Origin: Clostridiales bacterium
GTDB lineage: Bacteria > Bacillota > Sulfobacillia > Sulfobacillales > Sulfobacillaceae
Reading direction: 5' to 3'
DNA length: 40,272 nucleotides
Assembly: GCA_027365485.1 (NCBI GenBank)
Contig: DAHXNH010000244.1
Location: 1 to 40,272 of the forward strand
Within the stretch, counting starts at the first letter, position 1; every line of letters begins with the position of its first letter. The translations under genes and the position numbers were made by a program. Under the pieces are notes generated by a model. The model had not been told where the DNA came from, made no database searches, and saw only the letters and a program-made list of their open reading frames with translations. Positions 1-7,824 of the stretch are shown one piece after another.

Positions 1-504
1 GGGATCGATTCCGATAACGGCAGCGAATTTATTAACTATCATCTGGTGGCGTGGTGTGACACCCACCACGTCACGTTCACACGCTCGCGCGCCTATCACA
101 AGAACGACGGCGGTTATGTCGAGCAGAAAAACTGGACGGTCGTACGGCGCTTCGTGGGTTACTTACGCTATGAAGGCTCCGAGCAGGTCGCCTGGCTCAA
201 TGAACTCTACGCCACGCTGCGGCTGTACACGAATTTTTTCCAGCCGCTACAAAAAACGGTGACCAAAGAGCGCCACGGCGCCCGGGTCACGCGCCGATAT
301 GACCACGCCCAAACGCCGTATCAACGGGTGCTGGCGTTATCAGACGATCTCGTGTCACGCGCCCATAAAACAGCGCTCCAAGCCCAGTACGAGGCCTTAA
401 ATCCCGCAGAGCTCCGGCGGACGCTGACCCGGCTTCAAGATCGATTATGGGAGAGGGACCGGGTCGCGGACGCGTCTGCACCCATCCCCGCCGGGTCCGA
501 TTGA
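1..504 (+). CDS. DDE integrase-type transposase, 3' part
   Basis: The reading frame is open from base 1, so the N-terminal part lies outside the window; the first in-window start-like codon (GTG at 46) is internal. The start of the visible part reads DSDNGSEFIN, the second catalytic Asp of a retroviral-type integrase core. About 30 residues on, NDGGYVEQKNW supplies the catalytic Glu. The C-terminal part (RRFVGYLRYEG, LYTNFFQPLQK, YDHAQTPYQRVL) is the usual tail of integrase-core IS transposases that cut and join element ends. The frame ends cleanly at TGA, with both visible acidic catalytic residues kept, so this end looks intact. The exact IS family is not assigned. No partner gene is visible. 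Confidence 0.85.
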   Translation, partial: GIDSDNGSEFINYHLVAWCDTHHVTFTRSRAYHKNDGGYVEQKNWTVVRRFVGYLRYEGSEQVAWLNELYATLRLYTNFFQPLQKTVTKERHGARVTRRYDHAQTPYQRVLALSDDLVSRAHKTALQAQYEALNPAELRRTLTRLQDRLWERDRVADASAPIPAGSD

Positions 505-609
505 CCGATCTGGGATACTGGGTATACAAGACCGACCACTCGAAAAAGGAGACCTGCCTCCCCAGATCAGTCAGATTGTAGGGACGAGTCTCCACCGGCT
601 GACTTTACA
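505..609 (+). mobile_element. Probable right end of the insertion sequence
   Basis: This is noncoding sequence after the transposase stop. On the minus strand, inward from base 609, it reads TGTAAAGTCAGCCGGTGGAG, which has the TG start and GC-rich inner part expected of a terminal inverted repeat. The left end is outside the window, so the repeat cannot be matched and no target duplication can be tested. The boundary at about 609 is inference. Confidence 0.35.
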
Positions 610-663
610 GCAGCGTATTTCCTGTAAGCCAATTCGCCGATCCGACCCATTTTGCAGGGAGAG

Positions 664-683
664 GGGTATGACATGTCATACCC
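664..683. repeat. Perfect 20-bp palindrome
   Basis: GGGTATGACA is followed directly by its exact reverse complement, with no spacer. A spacer-free palindrome suits a dimeric DNA-binding protein or a recombination site better than an RNA hairpin. It sits about 55 bp beyond the inferred IS end. No T-run follows on either strand, so it is not an ordinary terminator. Function unknown. Confidence 0.7.
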
Positions 684-942
684 ACGGGATTCGGGAGCCT
701 GATGAGATCGGCCGAAGCTTCGTACCAGGAATAGGAAATATTAGATTTGGTGGTCCCGTGGATTGGAAGGCCCACACGGAGACAATAACATCCCCGATCC
801 CCAAGCATTACGACCTTGCGGACCTCATTTACCCTGAATATTCGATGACGGTGGCCCCACCGGCGACCGCATGGTCGCCCTATCTGGCGGACGGATGCGG
901 TGGGCGATTCAGGTCCCCATGTGTGTTTGGTCCATAGGAAAT

Positions 943-1135
943 CCCCAATTTGGTCAAAAAACTTCCCCACCCCCCTGGGGAAGTTTTCGAGAAGATTTTG
1001 GAATCGGAAACGCGCCGCGGGGTCACTTGGTGACCTCGGTGATGAGAGCACGGTAGCGTGTCCTGACGGCTAGTGGAGGCTGACGGCCGGATCGTGAGAT
1101 CTCGATACGGGCCTGGCAGAGGCATCGGGGCGTAC
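943..1135. repeat. Tandem structured element, copy A
   Basis: This is the first of two diverged copies about 280 bp apart. Read on the plus strand it holds hairpin 1 (AAACTTCCCC at 959-968 with GGGGAAGTTT at 977-986, 8-nt loop). A conserved linker follows (CGAGAAGATTTT, then ATCGGAAACG). Hairpin 2 is GGTCAC/GTGACC at 1021-1035 with a 3-nt loop. The core ends in a conserved tail GGTAGCGTGTCCTGACGGC. Weaker similarity to copy B continues to about 1135. Stem substitutions relative to copy B are compensatory, which argues for a conserved folded RNA or DNA hairpin. The strand is undetermined. No known RNA family was recognised. Confidence 0.65.
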
Positions 1136-1223
1136 ACCGGCCCAAAGATGAGTCCGTCGAACCCTTGATGCAAGAGGCCTCTCCGTCTGCGCTGATGGGC
1201 GTCGGAGAAAATCGCGAGGCACT

Positions 1224-1408
1224 TTCCCGGATAGTCCAAACCATTCCCGCGGGATGGGGAATGGTTCGAGAAGATTTTTGCGATCGGAAACGTGCTGAGG
1301 GGTCACTGAGTGACCTCAGGGGTGAGGGCATGGTAGCGTGTCCTGACGGCTAGACTCGTTAGATCGGGATGCGGACCTAGCGGACGCCTCGATCATCGGG
1401 ACGTGCTG
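1224..1408. repeat. Tandem structured element, copy B
   Basis: This is the second copy. Hairpin 1 is AACCATTCCC (1239-1248) with GGGAATGGTT (1257-1266), again a 10-bp stem and 8-nt loop. Compared with copy A, three base pairs in this stem have changed on both sides. Hairpin 2 is GGTCAC/GTGACC at 1301-1315 with loop TGA; its outer pairs T1296-A1318 and C1295-G1319 match C1016-G1038 and C1015-G1039 in copy A. The tail GGTAGCGTGTCCTGACGGC is identical to copy A. Downstream similarity runs to about 1408 with small gaps. It could be a noncoding RNA, a MITE-like element or a hairpin recombination site. Confidence 0.65.
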
Positions 1409-1938
1409 ACCCAGTGGGGGAGCGCCCATCGTGTTGGCGCTCACTAGGTTTGTCATCACTTCCACTAACTTTCGTGCCGTCAGATACCCCACCGATCAGA
1501 GCCAGACGTAACGCCGAGATCCGCCCAAGGGGCTGGGATTCGACCGGGACTCGGCCTGGAGCCCTCGCCAGGTCCGCGTCTGATTGATGCACCCCCAGTA
1601 CTGCCAGCACTCGCCGTATAGCTCGTCGCTGTAAAGCTCACCAGAAAACCCACTGCCTACGCCAATCAGCGAATACTGGGAATCCCATTGGGGGAGTTCC
1701 CCGAGCACCAGTGCCACCTCGGAATGAGGCTAAAACTGATGACCACGGACTTGGCCAAACCATAGACAAACAGAGTGAGCCAAAACCCCCATCATCTCCG
1801 TCGAGGACCAAAAAGCCTTCCAAACGATTCGACGGCGACTAGTCAGCCCCTGACTGCAACCTGATTCGCTCGCATTTATGATATGATTTCAGTACATTTT
1901 AATTTGAGGCAACGAATCGGTTTCGAGTACTTTTATTT

Positions 1939-2361
1939 GTGAGGGAAGACGGATATCACAAGATTTTTATTAGCAGTTACTACCCCCAACAACCGGTGGC
2001 TCAGCCACTCCCAGTCATTGCCGGCAGCACACTTGGGGCGCTTTCGGGCACCGTCGTTGCTGTGTTTGTTCACGGGGCGATTCCCGCCGCAGTGGTCGCG
2101 GTTTCGTTGCTGTGGCTATTGCCCCGCATCGGCATCTACCACCCACCGGCGATTGCGCTCTCTATGTATCCACTGCTCTTATACCCAGGCCGATGGTTTC
2201 CTTTGGTGGTGGTCTTGCCCTTTACTCTGGTCGCGGTAGGCAGTCACGCCCTGCTGTCGACTCGCGTGCCGAGATGGCCGACCTATCCCCGTGTACCGGA
2301 TCATCCGTTACCCAGAGATTACGGCAACATGGACCCCCCCACCCCCCAAGGCCGACGATGA
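1939..2361 (+). pseudogene. HPP-family membrane protein, C-terminal part
   Basis: The sequence matches the second half of the HPP integral-membrane family. PQQPVAQPLPVIAGSTLGAL corresponds to the conserved segment that precedes a transmembrane helix. The family signature H-P-P appears in IGIYHPPAIALSMYPLLL, followed by another hydrophobic helix. Two or three membrane segments remain, against about four in the complete domain. The N-terminal helices are missing: the frame opens only after the stop at 1900-1902, and the GTG at 1939 lacks a clear ribosome binding site. It is probably a 5'-truncated remnant, though a short expressed protein cannot be excluded. HPP proteins are associated with nitrite transport in some organisms; no such role can be inferred here. 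Confidence 0.6.
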
Positions 2362-2508
2362 CAATCGGCCACTTTAGTCTTTTAAGGATATCACTCTTGG
2401 CTGAGCCATCAAATTGATGACCTAGCCAGGCAGCTTTAGACCCGCGTTGAGGGACCGGAAAACAACCTTGACTAAGGGGCAGCAGATGGTTCTTGTTGCT
2501 TTCGCTTG

Positions 2509-3225
2509 TTACCCCGGGTCGCGAAAATTTAAATCGTTGAGAATTTTGGTCACAGCCCGCTTTTCAATCCTGGAGACGTAACTCCGGGAAATGCCCAGAC
2601 GCCGGGCGATATCTCTTTGGGTCAGCCGTTCGGCACCCGATAGACCGAAGCGGAGGTTTAGGACCATGCGTTCCTTCGCGGTTAGGGACTCCACAAATTC
2701 TCGGACTCGGGCCATAATGACGGTGGATTCGACGGCATCGGCTACGACCTCGGAGTCGGTGCCCAACACATCCACCAGCGAAATATCATTGCCCTCACGG
2801 TCGGTTCCGATAGGTTCAAACAAGCTGACCTCACGACTATTCTTCTTCACATTTCTGAGATGCATCAAAATCTCATTTTCAATACAGCGTGCACTGTAGG
2901 TGGCGAGGCGGACACCTTTGGCGGGATCAAAGGTGTCAACCCCTTTGATGAGGCCCACGGTTCCGATGCTAATTAGATCTTCTTGACCTTCGCCAGTGCG
3001 GGCATACTTTTTCACCACGTGAGCGACCAATCGCAGATTGTGCTCGATCAATTGACGCCGCGCATCCAAGTCTCCTTGCGCCATGCGCAGCAGTGCCAAA
3101 CGTTCCTCGGGCTCACTCAAGGGATTGGGAAAGGCATTACCCCCAATATATCCAGCGAGCCAAACCATGCCTTGCAAGGCTGAGGCAATGAGAACTAAGC
3201 TCAAACCGAGTGCGCCAAATATCAT
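2509..3225 (-). CDS. sigK: RNA polymerase sigma factor, sigma-K-like
   Basis: This 238-residue protein has the hallmarks of the late mother-cell sporulation sigma factor. Residues 1-26 form a hydrophobic N-terminal extension like the membrane-tethering pro-sequence of pro-sigma-K, followed by GNAFPNPLSEPEE, close to the processing region of Bacillus SigK. Region 2 contains LIEHNLRLVAHVVKKY, EDLISIGTVGLIKGVDTF and LATYSARCIENEILMHLRN. Region 4 ends with LTQRDIARRLGISRSYVSRI (helix-turn-helix). The gene is continuous, with no intervening skin element. The ATG is preceded by GGGAGGA. It would direct mother-cell genes after release of the pro-sequence by a membrane protease not seen here. Sigma-E is a less likely alternative. 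Confidence 0.88.
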   Translation of the reverse strand: MIFGALGLSLVLIASALQGMVWLAGYIGGNAFPNPLSEPEERLALLRMAQGDLDARRQLIEHNLRLVAHVVKKYARTGEGQEDLISIGTVGLIKGVDTFDPAKGVRLATYSARCIENEILMHLRNVKKNSREVSLFEPIGTDREGNDISLVDVLGTDSEVVADAVESTVIMARVREFVESLTAKERMVLNLRFGLSGAERLTQRDIARRLGISRSYVSRIEKRAVTKILNDLNFRDPG

Positions 3226-4054
3226 GCTAGGTCCTCCCGATTAGGGCCGCGTCTGCGGCACTCTTTTTAAAGCGGGACCCTTGATCTTATGCGCTCCAGA
3301 CCCGATGTCTTCATGGAGATGAATGCCAGTTGTGGTGCGATGCCCGCATAGACCACGCTAAGTATCTGTTGGAATGGTAGGATCGAGGCATTGCAGCCCT
3401 AAGGGTGTACTTGCTTTCGAGCCCGGTCTGGCCGCTCGAAGACGAGGCAGTGCTGACCAACCGGTTGATCGATGCTTTACCGGATCAGCGATGATTTTAT
3501 TAGTCAAGGATTCTGATGAGCCGGTTACGAATGAACACGAACTTTTCCGTCTGCGCAGATGAGCCATTTTGACATAAGGGGCCCCCAACGATTTCATGCG
3601 AGTTCTGCCCGCCATGCCTTGGGGATCCTGGAGACAATCATGGTGCCAAGCGTAGGTCAGCAAAACCCAGTCGCTCCTGGCAGGGTCAAAATCTCGATGG
3701 CGACGACGCCCACAAGAGCACGCCAACACCCACGGTCACGCTTGCATTCGCAGGGAGAGGGTGTGTGATTTAAGCTCCGAGCATCAGAACCTCGATGGCA
3801 ACCTCGTCTTCCGTATCGTGTCCTTCCGGATGTGTGAGCCCATAAGTTCGCTCCCCCCTTTCATATCATCCAGAGGGGAAGTTACGGCGATGGGCTATGA
3901 AAGGCCGATCGGATCGTTTCGGGCGCCGATGAGCCAGCCTATGTCGTCGGAAGTACCACAGAGCGCCTGCTTTCCTTTTGTCTAAGCCGTATAGATCAGG
4001 CGGCCCGATCGAGGCAGGACAGACGATATTCGTAATGGCACTTTTGGAGTGCCG
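3226..4054. other. Intergenic stretch without a recognisable gene
   Basis: About 830 bp separates the sigma factor start from the mutY stop. Short frames occur on both strands, but none has a convincing start, ribosome site or family resemblance. A small GCCGC/GCGGC hairpin at 3246-3259 is followed by CTCTTTTT on the plus strand; with only five stem pairs it is a weak terminator at best. Around 3410-3500 one plus frame reads WPLEDEAVLTNRLIDALPDQ before a stop, possibly a decayed coding fragment of unknown origin. Confidence 0.5.
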
Positions 4055-4055
4055 T
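4036..4055 (-). terminator. Hairpin at the mutY 3' end
   Basis: GGCACT and AGTGCC form a 6-bp stem with a short loop, ending at the mutY stop codon. No T-run follows on the minus strand, so intrinsic termination would be inefficient. Confidence 0.3.
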
Positions 4056-4861
4056 TATTCCGGAACTGTACTCTGATCATCGGTCGCCAGGCGTCGATGA
4101 TATTGGACAGATTCTTCTGCGGCGCGTTCGGACGGCGAAATGGGTCCTCCGCTCTGGCAATTGGCGTACACCGGACAGGTTAGGCAGGCGGGTTTTCGAC
4201 TGGTACAGACGGTAGCCCCCAGATCCATCAACGCTTGGTTGAAAGCGTGGACATCGTGGTTTGGAACCACGGCTTCTGCTAAGGCCCAGAGTTGGTGGCG
4301 ATATTCGGCGCGGGGATTGCGATAGTCGGCTCCGAAATATCGTCCCAAAAATCGATTGACGTTGGTATCTAAAATCGGTGCTTTTTCTTCGAAGGCGAAT
4401 GACAAGACCGCACCGGCGGTATAACGCCCCACTCCCGGCAAGGTCGACAAAGCCTCCACGGTACGCGGAAATTCACCATGCCATTGTTCGGTCACAATCT
4501 TCGCAATGTCAAGAAGCCATCGCCCGCGAATTTTGTAACCGAGCGGATCGGTGATTTGTTTGACTTGGCTGGGGTCGGCGCTGGCAAGCGACCATACTGT
4601 GGGAAATGTTGTCATAAATTGCTGGTAAACGGGCAACACGGTGGATACTTGGGTCTGGTGCAACATGATTTCCGAAACGATGATTGCATAGGGGTCGCGG
4701 GTTTTTCTCCACGGAAGATCTCGCCCGTGTATTCGGTACCAAGCAAGAACGCTGGCTTGAAATCGGTCGCGGGCCAACGGAGAAAGTTCGGCGAAATACT
4801 TTAGGCGGGGTTCCGCCATGGTCATGGCACCATCCTGACTCAATTGAATGAGTTTTTTCAC
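4055..4861 (-). CDS. mutY: A/G-specific adenine DNA glycosylase, short form
   Basis: This is a base-excision repair glycosylase of the HhH-GPD family, which removes adenine paired with 8-oxoguanine. LPWRKTRDPYAIIVSEIMLHQT (residues 49-70) carries the catalytic Glu64. The helix-hairpin-helix LPGVGRYTAGA spans 141-151 and the catalytic Asp is 165 (ILDTNV). The 4Fe-4S ligands are Cys219, Cys226, Cys229 and Cys235 (C-x6-C-x2-C-x5-C). At 268 residues it lacks most of the C-terminal NUDIX-like domain that recognises 8-oxoguanine in MutY (usual length about 350). The segment DPLGYKIRGRWL also departs from the usual GLGYYxRARNL. A related mismatch glycosylase is therefore possible. An alternative start lies at the internal ATG codons near residue 13-15. 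Confidence 0.8.
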   Translation of the reverse strand: MKKLIQLSQDGAMTMAEPRLKYFAELSPLARDRFQASVLAWYRIHGRDLPWRKTRDPYAIIVSEIMLHQTQVSTVLPVYQQFMTTFPTVWSLASADPSQVKQITDPLGYKIRGRWLLDIAKIVTEQWHGEFPRTVEALSTLPGVGRYTAGAVLSFAFEEKAPILDTNVNRFLGRYFGADYRNPRAEYRHQLWALAEAVVPNHDVHAFNQALMDLGATVCTSRKPACLTCPVYANCQSGGPISPSERAAEESVQYHRRLATDDQSTVPE

Positions 4862-4935
4862 TCATCGTTCGACAAATTGTGGTCCTGTATTGCATTTCGC
4901 GATGTCCCGCGAATATCCTTCTCAAGGAATTCGGT

Positions 4936-5991
4936 CTACTCATTAGTCAGAATGGTCAAAAAGATTGGAGCAATATCGGCGGATGAAACGTGGGTGACAA
5001 CGACCAGCCAAGTTGGCTTGGTCAAAGGCCAGGCGACCAGTACGCTTTGGCCTAAGGGGTGCCAAATCAAAAATGAGATCTTGCCAACGGTGAGCCGCGG
5101 CAGGTATGGGCTCAAGGATTGAATCACTGCTTCAGAAACCAAGGGAACCGCGGAGCCCGATGGTGTGTTTAGACGAAGGGGAAACATCTGACCGTGGTCA
5201 ATAAAGGGAAGGTACGCCCGAGCAATGGAAGCAATCGGCACCATGACCGAATTCGAGTTCCCGTCCGGTTTCATCACCTGGACCCCGGAGCCCGATGGAC
5301 GGGGACTTAACGCGAGGGCTGCTTGGTCGAGTCCGAGATGCTGCCAGGCCTGATCGATTTGGGCTGTATCCCAGCCTCTGCCATGTTTGACCGTAGTTCG
5401 AACGTCTGCGGCGAAGGCGCCGTTAGCGGTGCCTTGAGCCAGCATCGGCAGCCATAACGCCGACCGACCCGCGACGGCTTTTCTCCACGTATTGTCGTGG
5501 CCCAAAAGGGCCAGGACTCCGCCTTGGGATGAGAGCACAATCGCCGCGGACCGCATGGGCAGGATGGCCCCTAGCGTCTCTTCGAGACCAGGTTTGATGG
5601 TCGTATGCAAGATTTCCGGATGAAAGTTCCATACCTTGTCTTGTGGGTCGAAATGGTAGCGGATGGTTCCGATGGCGCCATGGAGCATGCCTAATACGTC
5701 GAGCGCTGGCGCGAATACGGCCCGGGCCGGGATCAATCGTTCAACGCTGTCCTCAAACCGGGAGGTTGAGGCATCTTGGGTCGCGGGATGGTCAGCCAGT
5801 GCCAGTGCGGGCTCGTCTCGGAGCATGGTTAATCGAACGCCATGAGCCCCAATGACATTAACCCGCCAAGCTCTGGTTGCCACAAAAACTCGGGTCAGGG
5901 TGGGTTGACGAGAGATAAATACCGCGATGGCCGCTATCATCCCCAGAATAATAAGGATTTCGATGAGCCGAGCATAGCCTGTTTTTAGCAT
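4936..5991 (-). CDS. Penicillin-binding-protein-like protein without active site
   Basis: This 351-residue protein has one N-terminal membrane anchor (about 9-27). Its order of weak motifs follows class B penicillin-binding proteins. RVNVIGAHGVRL (43-54) resembles the RGxIxDRNGxxLA box. LHTTIKPGLEETL (128-140) resembles the LTID.xLQ start of the transpeptidase domain. AAIVLSSQGGVLALLG (149-164) resembles AVVxDPxTGxILAL. VLVAWPLTKPTWLVVVTH (318-334) resembles the HAWFxGFAPxxxPxxAVVV strand. The catalytic motifs are missing: no S-x-x-K follows residue 170 (GRSALWLPML instead), no S-x-N is found, and the K-T-G box reads GKIS (303-306). A strong ribosome site (GAGGAGGAAA) precedes the ATG. It lies 33 bp after mltG, suggesting a structural or regulatory role in the wall. 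The family call is by motif order only. Confidence 0.6.
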   Translation of the reverse strand: MLKTGYARLIEILIILGMIAAIAVFISRQPTLTRVFVATRAWRVNVIGAHGVRLTMLRDEPALALADHPATQDASTSRFEDSVERLIPARAVFAPALDVLGMLHGAIGTIRYHFDPQDKVWNFHPEILHTTIKPGLEETLGAILPMRSAAIVLSSQGGVLALLGHDNTWRKAVAGRSALWLPMLAQGTANGAFAADVRTTVKHGRGWDTAQIDQAWQHLGLDQAALALSPRPSGSGVQVMKPDGNSNSVMVPIASIARAYLPFIDHGQMFPLRLNTPSGSAVPLVSEAVIQSLSPYLPRLTVGKISFLIWHPLGQSVLVAWPLTKPTWLVVVTHVSSADIAPIFLTILTNE

Positions 5992-6024
5992 GGGTTTCCT
6001 CCTCAGTTGCTGGAAGGATGCCCA

Positions 6025-7071
6025 TTATTTTCCGGTTGTATTCCTAGACAGTCGAGCGATATGGCGCAATTGCTCTTGATAGGTTGTCGCAAATATCGCA
6101 TGGCCCCCGGGGCCGGTAATAAAATATAAATATCCTACAGGGGCCGGATGCAGCACCGCCCATAGTGCTTGCGGACCCGGGTTGTCAATCGGCCCGGGAG
6201 GCAGGCCTCGCACTTGATAGGTATTGTAGGGAGAGTGGACCATCAGGTCTCGTTCAGTCAGGGCACCTTGCGCTTTCGAGCCCAGCGCGTAATAGACGGT
6301 CGCATCGGATTGCAAAGGCATCCCAAGACGCAAGCGGTTTAAGAATACGGCAGCTACTTTGGCGTCGTCGGCCGGATAGCGGACTTCGGCTTGTACGATA
6401 GAAGCCAAAGTCACCCACCTTCGAAGGCTCCATCCCTTGGGGAGTTCCTTTATCAGGCTACGATTTTTTTCCTGAAACGTCGTCCACATCAAGGAAATGG
6501 CGTCCCCGGCATTGGAGCCGCGCAAAACCGAATAGGTGGCAGGATATAAATACCCTTCGAGAGCGTTGTGCACTTGCGGAGGGTTGGTCGGCATGCCAGG
6601 CAAGGGGCGTTGTTCCAATTTTTGGTATTGTTTCCTGGTGCCGATGTGGTCGGCCAGCAGTCGCAACACGACCTCAGACGTACGGATGCCAGCGGGCACA
6701 GAAATTTGGTCCACGGTTTCCCCTTGGACCATTTGGGCAAGAATAAGGAGAGGCGATTCGGAGGGGCTCAAGCGGTACGTTCCCGGCCTGAGGCGACTAG
6801 CCCAGCCTCTTCGCTCGGCCAGCCAAATAAATCCGAAACTGGAATGCATCAGATGCACTTGGGTAAGTCGGTCAGCGATCAACCGAGTACTTTCGCCCGC
6901 ATAAACAGTGAAATAGACCGGTCGGGTGGCGCGGCTGTCTACACTACCAAAAAGCCACCACTCGGCCAAGCCGAAAAAAAGGGCGGCGACGAGGGCCGCC
7001 CCTAATCCGGTTAGGAAGCGTCGACGCCATTTAGGTCTCATAGACATCGGCTGTAGACTCATCCAACTCAC
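6025..7071 (-). CDS. mltG: Endolytic murein transglycosylase
   Basis: This 348-residue YceG/MltG protein cleaves nascent peptidoglycan strands at the outer face of the membrane and helps end glycan synthesis. It has a basic N-terminus (RPKWRRR) and one membrane anchor at about 20-40, then a LysM-like segment (YFTVYAGESTRLIADRL). The family signatures are LEGYLYPATY, LASIVQAEV, VAAVFLNRLRLGMPLQSDATVYYALG and YNTYQVRGLPPGPIDNPG. The usual ASIVEKE reads ASIVQAE: the first Glu is Gln and the second is kept; I cannot decide from sequence which one corresponds to the catalytic Glu. The GTG start at 7071 directly abuts the ruvX stop; an ATG at 7062 is an alternative. It is co-transcribed with ruvX and ireB, a common Firmicute arrangement. 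Confidence 0.92.
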   Translation of the reverse strand: MSWMSLQPMSMRPKWRRRFLTGLGAALVAALFFGLAEWWLFGSVDSRATRPVYFTVYAGESTRLIADRLTQVHLMHSSFGFIWLAERRGWASRLRPGTYRLSPSESPLLILAQMVQGETVDQISVPAGIRTSEVVLRLLADHIGTRKQYQKLEQRPLPGMPTNPPQVHNALEGYLYPATYSVLRGSNAGDAISLMWTTFQEKNRSLIKELPKGWSLRRWVTLASIVQAEVRYPADDAKVAAVFLNRLRLGMPLQSDATVYYALGSKAQGALTERDLMVHSPYNTYQVRGLPPGPIDNPGPQALWAVLHPAPVGYLYFITGPGGHAIFATTYQEQLRHIARLSRNTTGK

Positions 7072-7824
7072 TTATTCTTCGGTGTCCTCACCTAAAAGCT
7101 CTTCGTAGGCCTCAGCCACTTTTTCCCATTCCTCTTCAGACTCGATGTCGACCAGCACGTCGTCCCCGTCAGAATCCTTTTCTAGACGCAAAATAACGGC
7201 TTCGGCTTCCTCATCTTCTTCGGTGTCGATCGGCAACAAAATTGCATATTCGAGCGTGTCCACCTCAATCACGTCGACGACTACAAACTCGTGTTCGTTG
7301 CCGTCCTCGTCGGTTAGGGTAATAATTTCTTCTTCTTCTTCACTCAAAAGGTCGTTGTTCGGATCTTTGTCATCTGCCACCCAGTCCACCTCTTTCTCAG
7401 AATGGTTACGAATTTCTTCCAGAAAGCCCTCAAGTATCAGGGTCGCAGCGACACCGTCGACCAATCGCTTGCGCCGTTCCCGTCGGACATCTTGCTCGAC
7501 CAAGATCCGTTCTGCTTGCCTGGTGGTCAACCGTTCGTCTCGACTGACTACGGGGCCAGAAAATCGACCCGCCAGCATGTCTATGAGCCGGCGGGTCTTT
7601 TCCGCTTGCGGACCCTGGCTTCCATCCATATTCACAGGTAATCCTACCACAATTTGAGATACATTCAACCTCGTGGCCAGTTCCAATAGACCAGCGACAT
7701 CGCGTTGAGTTTGTTCGCGCCGGTACGGGGGCAAGGCTCGCGCCAACATCTGCAGTTCATCACTCACCGCTACCCCAATCCATTTATCCCCCACATCCAG
7801 ACCCATTATGCGGCCTTCAGTCAC
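7072..7824 (-). CDS. ruvX: RuvX/YqgF nuclease fused to a DUF1292 domain
   Basis: Residues 1-140 are a YqgF-type RNase H-fold nuclease, implicated in Holliday junction resolution and 16S rRNA maturation. [16 protein letters not shown] contains the metal-binding Asp10; [24 protein letters not shown] and [12 protein letters not shown] follow. The usual protein is about 140 residues. Here the frame continues through an acidic linker ([12 protein letters not shown]) into a DUF1292 domain (about 165-250: [40 protein letters not shown]). In most Firmicutes DUF1292 is encoded separately, just after ruvX. An internal GTG at 7380 (residue 149) is preceded by GAGGTGG and could give a separate DUF1292 product. 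The start overlaps the ireB stop by 4 bp. Confidence 0.88.
   Translation of the reverse strand: MTEGRIMGLDVGDKWIGVAVSDELQMLARALPPYRREQTQRDVAGLLELATRLNVSQIVVGLPVNMDGSQGPQAEKTRRLIDMLAGRFSGPVVSRDERLTTRQAERILVEQDVRRERRKRLVDGVAATLILEGFLEEIRNHSEKEVDWVADDKDPNNDLLSEEEEEIITLTDEDGNEHEFVVVDVIEVDTLEYAILLPIDTEEDEEAEAVILRLEKDSDGDDVLVDIESEEEWEKVAEAYEELLGEDTEE

Larger units (their letters stand above)
610..1938. other. Gene-poor accessory stretch
   Basis: There is no convincing protein-coding gene in about 1.3 kb. Frames on both strands are short, lack ribosome binding sites and show no recognisable family. The stretch contains a perfect 20-bp palindrome at 664-683, a GGCGACC/GGTCGCC hairpin at 862-879, two diverged copies of a hairpin element (943-1135 and 1224-1408), and a GAGCGCC/GGCGCTC hairpin near 1422-1444. 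1450-1900 shows nothing I can identify. Lying between a transposase and a truncated gene, it may be an insertion graveyard. Confidence 0.6.

Noticed and set aside
605..1331. Two minus-strand frames with similar translations over the repeat copies
   Set aside because: The similarity follows from the DNA repeat. There is no ribosome site, no known family, and the substitutions follow stem pairing rather than codon position.
943..1408. CRISPR array or integron attC sites
   Set aside because: Only two diverged copies with a long period; no short identical repeats, spacers, cas genes or integrase of the right type in the window.
3358..3729. 123-residue minus-strand frame
   Set aside because: No ribosome site, no family resemblance, and composition typical of a random GC-rich frame.
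7145..7657. 170-residue Ser-rich plus-strand frame
   Set aside because: It is the antisense shadow of the acidic DUF1292 part of the ruvX fusion gene.
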